A program made the position numbers and the translations under genes. From positions 1 to 9,763 of the forward strand of contig JBJXGO010000256.1 of assembly GCA_046160345.1 (NCBI GenBank): a DNA stretch of 9,763 nt, read 5' to 3'. Positions 1-5,758 of the stretch are shown piece after piece; the stretch's first letter is position 1, and every line of letters starts with the position of its first letter. This stretch comes from M3007 sp046160345 (GTDB lineage: Bacteria > Bacteroidota > Bacteroidia > Chitinophagales > Saprospiraceae). The notes beneath the pieces are model-generated. The model worked only from the letters and a program-made list of their open reading frames with translations. It searched no databases and had not been told where the DNA came from.

Positions 1-1507
1 ATTCAAAATTCCCCAGCGAATCTGTCAGGACAAACCCGGATGTGCCCCCGCCTATTTCTACCCTTATTTCTTCCATAGGCACGCCCCAGTGTGTTTGCAC
101 ATTGCCACTGATGGAATAACCTTGCACCGGCGGGCGCGCATATCCGTTTTGGGTGAGCGCTCCGGTATTGCCGGGGTCAAGCCATTCTTTGAGCCGCGAT
201 TCGGGGGTGTTTCCCTGATTCCAGGAGAGGTTGAACCGGCCAAAATATGCGCCTGTCACTTGACAGGGATTGCCCATGGCAGTACTGCCTCCGTGCAATT
301 GGCCCACTATCCGCTTGTTTGCGTCGAAGAGCGGACTTCCGGAGGATCCTGATTCAAAAATACCGATGTCTGTAACACTTTTCCAGTGCGAGTTCACTGG
401 GCTGGTACCGTAAACGCCGCCCCAGGGAAGCGTGTTTGGATATATCTCAACCACTTGCGTATCCACCGAAATTTTCTTGATGTCGCCCCAGGGATGATGG
501 ATGAATGTCGTATTGGGAGCAATGGTTGTAAGGTTTCCATCACGGTTCCAGCCATTGAAATACACATCAAAATTGAGGGGGATAGGATTGATCTTCAAGA
601 GCATAAAATCGGTTTCCGCCCGGTACGAGATGCGCTCGCTTCCAAGTACCGAACGCGGCGTTGGTTCGGTGGCGGGATTGGAGCAATTGGCTGATTCATA
701 ATCGAAATCAAAACGCCAAAGTCCGTAGTCCGGGTTGTTTCTCAACAACTGACAATGGTGTGCCGTCAGGAAATAAGGCTCGAAAGTATTGGCCGTATTG
801 GCAATGAGCGTGCCGCTGCACCAACCTTCTCCGTTGCTAAAAACCATCAAAATACGGGCAATGCCTTTTTTTTGTGTTTGCCAGTCGGCGCCAGTTGCAC
901 AATTGATATTGACATTGCAGGGCAGGGCATCGCCAAAATCCTCCGCGCCATTTAGGGCATTCGCATCGTATGACACATCTACCCGTTTGCACGATACCTG
1001 GCCTTGACCCTGTACGGATACTGGCTCGTAAAGTTCTAAAAATGCTGTTTCACCTTTCAAAACCCCGATCAGAAATTTTTTAGAAGGCAAACAACTTTGG
1101 TCAGTATAGGCTCCCAGTACTTTTTGATTGGAGTCATAGGCAAAAAACTTTGCCCCGGGAGGCAAATGGAATTGCTCAAAAATCAGCGTCAGCCCCAAAG
1201 CCCCGGCGGAACGCAGCGCGCAAAGCCACACCCGGTCACCATTAGGCAAGGAGTGCCAGGCGCCTGAATTTTCCAAAGAAATATCGGTGTAAACGGGCGC
1301 AGCAAAGCGGTTCTGACCTGGTTGGCGACTGTCTTCTTCAAGCGCAGCAGCCTTATCCAATATCGGGAGCAGCTTTACCGGGGGCATTTTCCCTTCCAAA
1401 ATGGATTGGTATGCTGATTGAAAACTAGGCGGCAGGCCTCCCTCACTAATCTGGGATTGAGCCGAAAAAGTCACAAAAAGTGCGAGAATAGTAAGTCGGT
1501 TTCGCAT
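1..1507 (-). CDS. Secreted lysyl-endopeptidase-like serine protease, C-terminus beyond the left edge
   Basis: The frame is open from an ATG at 1507 to the left edge, giving 502 codons with no stop, so the gene is partial. Residues 1-19 look like a Sec signal peptide (MRNRLTILALFVTFSAQSQ). A prodomain-like stretch follows, and a trypsin-fold domain spans roughly residues 205-455. The triad can be placed as H251 (TAHHC), D300 (TDFMLLK) and S389 (GSSGSP). The region after the serine (RIVGQLHGG, then LKEWLDPGNTGA) closely resembles Achromobacter protease I, a lysine-specific S1-family endopeptidase. From about residue 464 a new beta-rich domain begins (ISGNVQTHWGVPMEEIRVEI, then TDSLGNFE), like carboxypeptidase-regulatory or CnaB-type domains. 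A T9SS sorting domain probably follows outside the window (inference). The likely role is extracellular protein degradation. Lys specificity is inferred from family resemblance, not from identified pocket residues. The gene sits behind two palindromic repeats that contain promoter-like boxes. Confidence 0.88.
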   Translation of the reverse strand, partial: MRNRLTILALFVTFSAQSQISEGGLPPSFQSAYQSILEGKMPPVKLLPILDKAAALEEDSRQPGQNRFAAPVYTDISLENSGAWHSLPNGDRVWLCALRSAGALGLTLIFEQFHLPPGAKFFAYDSNQKVLGAYTDQSCLPSKKFLIGVLKGETAFLELYEPVSVQGQGQVSCKRVDVSYDANALNGAEDFGDALPCNVNINCATGADWQTQKKGIARILMVFSNGEGWCSGTLIANTANTFEPYFLTAHHCQLLRNNPDYGLWRFDFDYESANCSNPATEPTPRSVLGSERISYRAETDFMLLKINPIPLNFDVYFNGWNRDGNLTTIAPNTTFIHHPWGDIKKISVDTQVVEIYPNTLPWGGVYGTSPVNSHWKSVTDIGIFESGSSGSPLFDANKRIVGQLHGGSTAMGNPCQVTGAYFGRFNLSWNQGNTPESRLKEWLDPGNTGALTQNGYARPPVQGYSISGNVQTHWGVPMEEIRVEIGGGTSGFVLTDSLGNFE

Positions 1508-1563
1508 GAGCAACGGGATGGTTGAAAGTGAAACTATATGGGGGATTAACCGCTAAAAGCAGG

Positions 1564-1597
1564 CCAAAAGTAACGTAACGCGAAATTTATTTCGCAA
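1564..1597. repeat. 34-bp palindromic repeat, copy 1
   Basis: This copy matches 1618-1651 at 32 of 34 positions; the last 26 bases (1572-1597) are identical to 1626-1651. Inside is the perfect inverted repeat gcgaaatttatttcgc (7-bp arms, 2-nt centre) at 1580-1595. The copies begin 54 bp apart. The unit also contains the promoter-like boxes described for the protease gene. It may be a dispersed intergenic palindrome family or a local duplicated operator. Confidence 0.85.
1565..1597 (-). promoter_or_regulatory. Probable promoter of the protease gene
   Basis: Read on the minus strand, TTG (1597-1595) is followed after 22 nt by TACTTTTG (1572-1565), an exact match to the Bacteroidota -7 consensus TAnnTTTG. 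The spacing is at the long end of the accepted range. The -7 box lies 57 nt upstream of the protease ATG. The spacer holds a perfect 16-nt palindrome, which could be an operator. Function is inferred from the motif and position only. Confidence 0.5.
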
Positions 1598-1617
1598 TTA
1601 ATCTGGAGAATCACCGC

Positions 1618-1651
1618 CCAAAATCAACGTAACGCGAAATTTATTTCGCAA
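1618..1651. repeat. 34-bp palindromic repeat, copy 2
   Basis: Direct repeat of 1564-1597 with two differences, both next to the -7-like box. On the minus strand the equivalent box reads TGATTTTG (1626-1619), one base off TAnnTTTG, and the TTG (1651-1649) keeps the same 22-nt spacing. The palindrome (1634-1649) is perfectly conserved. If copy 1 is a promoter, this copy is a weaker or decayed tandem one. Confidence 0.85.
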
Positions 1652-1702
1652 GCTTTCAGAAGAAAGCTATCTTAGAACGGTGGTTCGGGCATTTGGAGAC
1701 TA

Positions 1703-1720
1703 GCCGAAATAAATTTCGGC
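1703..1720. repeat. Inverted third copy of the palindrome core, hairpin behind the di-heme gene
   Basis: gccgaaataaatttcggc forms an 8-bp perfect stem with a 2-nt centre. Its inner 14 bases are the exact reverse complement of the core in the two repeats at 1564-1651. The next stem pair is C-G instead of G-C, so pairing is preserved by a double change. It starts 4 nt past the stop codon of the di-heme gene on the minus strand. It could act as a 3' stem-loop or terminator, but no U-tract follows, so I label it a repeat. The flanks lack promoter boxes. Confidence 0.7.
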
Positions 1721-1724
1721 CTAC

Positions 1725-2888
1725 CTAAAAAGGATTTTGAATGTCTGGGTTCTGGATAAAAACCGTGTCCGTGAGCGTGTGCAGGAATTTTATTATGGCT
1801 TTTTTCTGATAGGTATTGAGACCTGTAAAAGTGCCATCACCATTGGGGAAGCCTATTTGGTTGAGAAATGCCCCTTCGTTCACTACACCAAAACCGTTGT
1901 CGTTGTATTGATCAATCACTTGTTCGAGCGTCTCAAACCTCCCGTCGTGCATATAAGGTGCAGAGAGGGCGATATTGCGCATGGTAGGCGAGCGAAATTT
2001 GCCCTTGTCAAAAGGATCTCCCGTCACCGCAAAGCGCCCAATATCTTTAAACTCGTCTAGTGAGCCAACGCTGTCCAGTCCGTTGTTGAAAAAATTACCG
2101 CCGGTCAAGGTGATCCCTCCATGGCAGTGAAAACACTGGGCATCAGGCAGGTTATAAAATTGGCCTTCATCAAAAAACATCAATTTCCCGTCCAGTTCTT
2201 CGTCGTCAAAAATGTCAATGTTGCCTGCAATAAACTCGTCAAACTTTGATTTTCCGCTGCTGATCAGAATGCGTTCAAACTGAGCTATGGCCTTGGCTGC
2301 CAGTTCTTTGGTGATTTCAGAACGGTCCTTGATGCCAAAGGCTTTTCGGAAAAGAGCAGGATAAACAGGGTGGGCTTTTAATTGCCCCACTACATTGGTC
2401 CAGGTGTTGTGCATTTCGATGACGTCCTCAACCGGGCGCAAAGCCTGATCTTCAAGTGTAGGAGAGCGCCCGTCCCAGAACAGCCCCTTGTCAACATAAG
2501 CGATATTTAGCAGCGACATGGAGCTGCGCCGCCCTGCAATGTGGTCAATACCCGTTGAAACGGCTTTGTTGTCGGTGAAGCTGCCTTGCGGCAAATGGCA
2601 GGTGGCGCAGGACATGGTACTGTCTGCAGAGAGCAGGGGGTCGTAAAAAAGGCGGCGGCCCAGCTGCACGCCCTCCATCGTCATCGGGTTGTTGGTCGGC
2701 ACGGGCACTTCAGGGAAGTTTGCCGGCTTCAAGATGGTGTAAGTCTGCGGTGCATAAGGAATATTTTCCAGGTCGCCCGTAGCTACAGGAGGGTTAGGGT
2801 CTTCCTTGTGACAAGCTACTATAAAAGTGAATGACATCAAAGCGCCAAAAGACACCCAAAGTATATTTTTTGCGATCAAATTGTTCAT
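1725..2888 (-). CDS. Di-heme MauG/cytochrome c peroxidase family lipoprotein (MbnH-like)
   Basis: A 387-aa protein with two c-type heme motifs, CATCH (C94, C97, H98) and CFHCH (C252, C255, H256), the layout of bacterial di-heme cytochrome c peroxidases and MauG. The family block PTMRNIALSAPYMHDGRF, with M313 and H314, follows. The N-terminus is a lipoprotein signal with lipobox FIVAC (C26), so the enzyme is probably membrane-anchored and periplasmic or surface-exposed. I chose the ATG at 2888; an in-frame TTG two codons upstream is less likely. There is no close Shine-Dalgarno, and the leader is A/T-rich. It lies 63 bp after an MbnP-like gene and is probably the last gene of a three-gene operon. 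In characterised MbnH/MbnP pairs the di-heme enzyme converts a partner tryptophan to kynurenine. That role is inferred here from the neighbours; ordinary peroxide reduction is the alternative. I could not assign the axial ligand that separates the two. Confidence 0.9.
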   Translation of the reverse strand: MNNLIAKNILWVSFGALMSFTFIVACHKEDPNPPVATGDLENIPYAPQTYTILKPANFPEVPVPTNNPMTMEGVQLGRRLFYDPLLSADSTMSCATCHLPQGSFTDNKAVSTGIDHIAGRRSSMSLLNIAYVDKGLFWDGRSPTLEDQALRPVEDVIEMHNTWTNVVGQLKAHPVYPALFRKAFGIKDRSEITKELAAKAIAQFERILISSGKSKFDEFIAGNIDIFDDEELDGKLMFFDEGQFYNLPDAQCFHCHGGITLTGGNFFNNGLDSVGSLDEFKDIGRFAVTGDPFDKGKFRSPTMRNIALSAPYMHDGRFETLEQVIDQYNDNGFGVVNEGAFLNQIGFPNGDGTFTGLNTYQKKAIIKFLHTLTDTVFIQNPDIQNPF

Positions 2889-2911
2889 AATCAATTATTT
2901 AATGATTAATG

Positions 2912-2940
2912 ACCCCTCCTTCGCCAAGGCTACGGCGGGT
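2912..2940. repeat. Imperfect GC-rich palindrome between MbnP-like and di-heme genes
   Basis: On the minus strand this reads ACCCGCC, then GTAGCCTTGGCGAA, then GGAGGGGT. The outer ends pair (ACCC with GGGT) and an inner CGCC can pair with GGCG. It is much more GC-rich than the A/T-rich flanks. It resembles dispersed CCGCCGTAGCCTTGGCGAAGG-type palindromes that I recall from other genomes, which is memory and not a search. It sits in the 63-bp gap, about 23 nt before the di-heme start, so it could form an mRNA stem there. Confidence 0.4.
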
Positions 2941-2951
2941 AAAAATGACCA

Positions 2952-3704
2952 TTACTGCTCCACGCTGGTCGCTCTCCCATAATTTGCCATTAAGGCTTGG
3001 GCCACTGTTACGTTTCCTAATGTATTAGAGGTTGCCGGGTTTGCCACGATGTCGTAAAGCGTACCATCGGCCATGGTCAGGAATTTTTTTATATCAAAAG
3101 TTACCCTTGCACCGGCCTCTCCTTCGTGCACATGAATGGGCACGGTGAATTCGAATGTTTTATAAACGGCATCAGATCCGCAGTGGTAGGCAAACGAAAG
3201 GTTTTTGCTGCCGTTGTTGTCCGAATCTGCCTTCCCATCCAGGGTACTGAAAATATAACTGTTCCAGCTCGACCAGTAATCGGTTTCGACGGCCAGCGGA
3301 TGGCCTGCACGGAAATAGGAAGGTGTTTTTGCGTTTAGATCTGGTTTCACACCGTAGCCAATCCGAATACCGGTATATTGTCCTTCCGGCACATTATTGA
3401 ATGTGATGGTCGGTGTTGCAAATGTTGCATTTGCCGGGGTAAAATCAAAGTATTCAATTTCCGAAAGGAGGATTTCTTTGTCACCGTTCAAGAGGGTAAT
3501 ATCCGAGACATACAAACGGCAGGCCTCGAAAAACAAAGGGATTGAGCCAAGTTGGTAGTCTTTGCTTTTTTCCAATTGGGCTCCATCAAAAGTAGCCTTG
3601 AAGGTAATGTCGAAGTCGATGCCGGTTTCCTCCGCTCCCTGATCGCCACAGGAAGACCACATAAAGAGCGCGAAAATGGTGAGTAGTAATGTGCTGTTTT
3701 TCAT
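2952..3704 (-). CDS. MbnP-like putative copper-binding lipoprotein A
   Basis: A 250-aa lipoprotein: signal MKNSTLLLTIFALFMWSSC with lipid-acceptor C19. The mature part resembles the MbnP family, with an early beta strand (DFDITFKATFDG), an RLYVSDI block, the FNNVPEGQYTGIRIGYGV segment, then HPLAVETDYWSSWNSYIF with H135, W144 and W147, and FAYHCGSD with H174. H191 and H193 (IHVH) are further possible metal ligands. MbnP proteins bind copper through histidines and a kynurenine derived from tryptophan by MbnH. W144 or W147 would be the candidate, which is inferred from position and not proven. The ATG at 3704 follows an A-rich leader. It lies 45 bp after a second MbnP-like gene and 63 bp before the di-heme gene. 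No methanobactin genes are visible, so the role outside methanotrophs is open. Confidence 0.75.
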   Translation of the reverse strand: MKNSTLLLTIFALFMWSSCGDQGAEETGIDFDITFKATFDGAQLEKSKDYQLGSIPLFFEACRLYVSDITLLNGDKEILLSEIEYFDFTPANATFATPTITFNNVPEGQYTGIRIGYGVKPDLNAKTPSYFRAGHPLAVETDYWSSWNSYIFSTLDGKADSDNNGSKNLSFAYHCGSDAVYKTFEFTVPIHVHEGEAGARVTFDIKKFLTMADGTLYDIVANPATSNTLGNVTVAQALMANYGRATSVEQ

Positions 3705-3749
3705 AGTAATATTTTTTTTGAGCCTTGGATTTTTGAATATGGTAACACC

Positions 3750-4574
3750 CTACTGTGTAACACTAAAAGTATTGCTCAGGTTGGAGACAATCCTCGTTTT
3801 CCATGCCTGAATGTCGTGGAATGACCAATTTACCCCTTCAAACATCTGTTTATAATCTACGGTGAGCACCAGCGGGAAGTTGTACCCCGTTGGATGCAGG
3901 AAAGCGCCCGTGGCGCCGATGCGCGCATGACCCAGATCGGCCTGCAGGAACCTCAGGGTATCAGGCATTGTACCGCCCATGGAATCGCGCACGACCACCG
4001 CTTGAAGGAACACAAAACCAGCGGTTTGTCCCCGCCAAAGACTGTCGGTTTGTGCAGAAAGCGGGTGATTGTCGGGTGCTTTTGTCGGGATTACTTTTTG
4101 CGCTTCCTCCGACAGGCCGAGTCGAAAATTTACTTCCTCAAAAATTCCATCCTGACGGAATGTACCCGCTGTATAGTCAACCGGGGTTCTGCGCACCAGC
4201 TGAAAATCATTGGTAAAGACCTGATTGCTCGTGTCGCCGTTTCCCAAAAATGTATAGAGGGTAAGCGTATCGCTCACCCGGAAGCGTTCTCCGTTCTGAA
4301 ACAATTGAAAATCAGACAGGTAGAAGCTAACGCTTTTTATCCTGAACAAATGACCGTTTGCATCGGCGTACAAGGAGTCGTTGCGAAAAAGCAGGGTGTC
4401 ATAGATCTGGTTTACTGACAGCACCAACTTGGGGTACTCACAGCAGCAGTCATTGTCGGCACCTGCGTCAAAATTGATTGCGGCAATGTCTAAACATCCT
4501 TCTTTCGGTTCGAAACAAGCAGTTGGGCAAAGTGCAATCAGCAATAGCCAAATGGCAAATGGCAAGCGATTCAT
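3750..4574 (-). CDS. MbnP-like lipoprotein B with Cys-rich N-terminus
   Basis: A 274-aa lipoprotein starting at the ATG at 4574; a TTG four codons upstream is open but unneeded. The signal ends at CPTAC with acceptor C20. Next comes GCLDIAAINFDAGADNDCCCEY (split here as C27, then C43-C45), which resembles the GCxDxxAxNYxxxAxxDxxxC motif often seen after Bacteroidota signals. The core matches the MbnP-like plan: FRIKSVSFYLSDFQL, FEEVNFRLGLSEEA, then HPLSAQTDSLWRGQTAGFVF with H170 and W180. This aligns with HPL and W144 of the neighbouring paralogue. H216 and the C-terminal HDIQAWKTR segment are further candidates for function. The two paralogues are clearly divergent, so they may differ in partner or metal site. 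This is the first gene of the probable three-gene operon. Confidence 0.7.
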   Translation of the reverse strand: MNRLPFAIWLLLIALCPTACFEPKEGCLDIAAINFDAGADNDCCCEYPKLVLSVNQIYDTLLFRNDSLYADANGHLFRIKSVSFYLSDFQLFQNGERFRVSDTLTLYTFLGNGDTSNQVFTNDFQLVRRTPVDYTAGTFRQDGIFEEVNFRLGLSEEAQKVIPTKAPDNHPLSAQTDSLWRGQTAGFVFLQAVVVRDSMGGTMPDTLRFLQADLGHARIGATGAFLHPTGYNFPLVLTVDYKQMFEGVNWSFHDIQAWKTRIVSNLSNTFSVTQ

Positions 4575-4629
4575 GTTTTTTTGCAAAATGTAAGTTTTCC
4601 CTTGTCAAAAGCGGCATAGATTCGAGTCT

Positions 4630-4637
4630 CAAAGCTA
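4630..4637 (-). promoter_or_regulatory. Possible -7 box before the MbnP-like operon
   Basis: TAGCTTTG on the minus strand matches TAnnTTTG exactly and lies 55 nt upstream of the ATG at 4574, similar to the spacing at the protease gene. I see no TTG at the expected distance upstream, so this is a half-supported promoter only. Confidence 0.25.
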
Positions 4638-4661
4638 CTCCACCGGGCAAATAGATGTTTT

Positions 4662-4723
4662 AAATCCAGGGGGGATTTATATCATCTCCATCAGCGATCT
4701 TAGTCAGTATGCAAATTCCCCCC
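4662..4723. repeat. Nested inverted repeats in the gap before the MbnP-like operon
   Basis: Two overlapping stems are possible. The short one pairs aaatcc (4662-4667) with ggattt (4673-4678) around a 5-nt loop. The long one pairs ggggggattt (4669-4678) with aaattcccccc (4713-4723), with one bulged base and a 34-nt loop. They share an arm and so exclude each other. The element lies 13 nt past the exonuclease stop on the minus strand. It could end that transcript or act in the operon leader, but there is no U-tract. Confidence 0.4.
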
Positions 4724-4736
4724 AATGAAGGTCAAA

Positions 4737-5555
4737 TCAAGGTCCGAGTTCTTTCATCACCTGTTTGATGTACTGCTTTACTTGAGAAGAAAACTCTTTA
4801 TCGAGAATCCAGCCTGCATAATGTCGTTCGCGGGTCAGCACAGTTTTTACTGATTCGCCCGCATATTTACCAAAATTGAACACTACGGTTCCGTCGTTTT
4901 GCACGCGAAGTTTTTGTGTGGCATCTACAAAATTGAGGTCGTTGGTGAAATCATGGATTGCCTGCATGTCGTTTTTTATGGGGGCGGGTATGGTGTTTCC
5001 CTCTTCGTCTAACAAATCTTTGCCTTCGTAAGCCCGTATTTGGCCTTGAAAAACAGCCACCGTAGCTCGCACATCGGCCAGGGCGTCATGGGCATCTTCA
5101 AGTTCTTTTTGGCAATAAAGCCGGTAAGCGGCCTTCAGCGTACGGGGTTCCATTTTGTAAAAGATACGCTGGGCATCGATCAAACGCCGCTTCGAGATGT
5201 CGAATTCCAGGCCCACACGGGAAAACTCTTCCATGAGCATCGGCACGTCGAAACGGTTGGAGTTGTAGCCACCCAGGTCGGCGTTGCCAATAAAATCCCA
5301 GATCTTTTGGGCTACCTGGGCGAATGTGGGTTTATTGGCGAGGTCTTTGGGCGTAATGCCGTGAATAGCCATGGAATCCTCTGAAATTGGGATTCCGGGA
5401 TTGATGAGCATAGAAAGCTCTTCGGGGGCTTGGCCATTCTTGCGGAGTTTAACCAGGGCAATCTGCAGAATGCGGTCACGGATGACGTTCAAGCCAGTAG
5501 TTTCCACATCAAAAAACACCAGGTCGCGGTCGAGATTGATTTTGAAATCTTCCAT
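4737..5555 (-). CDS. DEDDh 3'-5' exonuclease with ExoX-like C-terminal domain
   Basis: A 272-aa protein. Residues 11-175 form a DnaQ-type exonuclease fold with the full DEDDh set: D16 and E18 (FFDVETTG), D103 (YNSNRFDVPML), and H156 and D161 (HDALADV). Residues 225-265 (FNFGKYAGESV, then HYAGWIL) match the small C-terminal domain found in ExoX-like nucleases, where it is thought to help nucleic-acid binding. This pairing is common in Bacteroidota as a free-standing exonuclease used in DNA repair or proofreading, separate from DNA polymerase III. The ATG at 5555 is well placed, since the first catalytic strand begins at residue 12. The gene is divergent from ppk1 across 203 bp, and 162 bp separate it from the MbnP-like genes downstream. 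Cotranscription with them is possible but not indicated. The exact substrate is unknown. Confidence 0.92.
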   Translation of the reverse strand: MEDFKINLDRDLVFFDVETTGLNVIRDRILQIALVKLRKNGQAPEELSMLINPGIPISEDSMAIHGITPKDLANKPTFAQVAQKIWDFIGNADLGGYNSNRFDVPMLMEEFSRVGLEFDISKRRLIDAQRIFYKMEPRTLKAAYRLYCQKELEDAHDALADVRATVAVFQGQIRAYEGKDLLDEEGNTIPAPIKNDMQAIHDFTNDLNFVDATQKLRVQNDGTVVFNFGKYAGESVKTVLTRERHYAGWILDKEFSSQVKQYIKQVMKELGP

Positions 5556-5758
5556 AATTTGGGTGGCGAAGGTAGGGATTTGGGTTGGATAGCATTGATG
5601 AAATGGCGGCTATATCCTCACATTTTGCAAATTGTGTTTGAACCCTGTATTAAATTATCGGCCGATTGAATGCCTTTTTCTTATTAATCCATGAATCCCC
5701 TAAAAAAACAGCATTTTTGCGCCCATATCAAACCCTTTCAAACCACTCTACTCAATCC

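Noticed and set aside
89..1007. Several short open frames on the plus strand
   Set aside because: They lie opposite the long protease frame, which carries a signal peptide, a full catalytic triad and family motifs. The plus-strand frames have no recognisable features.
1564..1720. CRISPR array
   Set aside because: There are only two direct copies plus one inverted core, the spacing is not spacer-like, and no cas gene is in the window.
2889..2894. TTG start two codons upstream of the di-heme gene ATG
   Set aside because: The ATG at 2888 gives a normal lipoprotein signal, and nothing favours the rarer start codon.
5666..5758. Extended N-terminus of PPK1 from a TTG
   Set aside because: The extra 31 residues do not resemble PPK1 sequences, and the ATG at 5759 gives the usual length and N-terminal motif.
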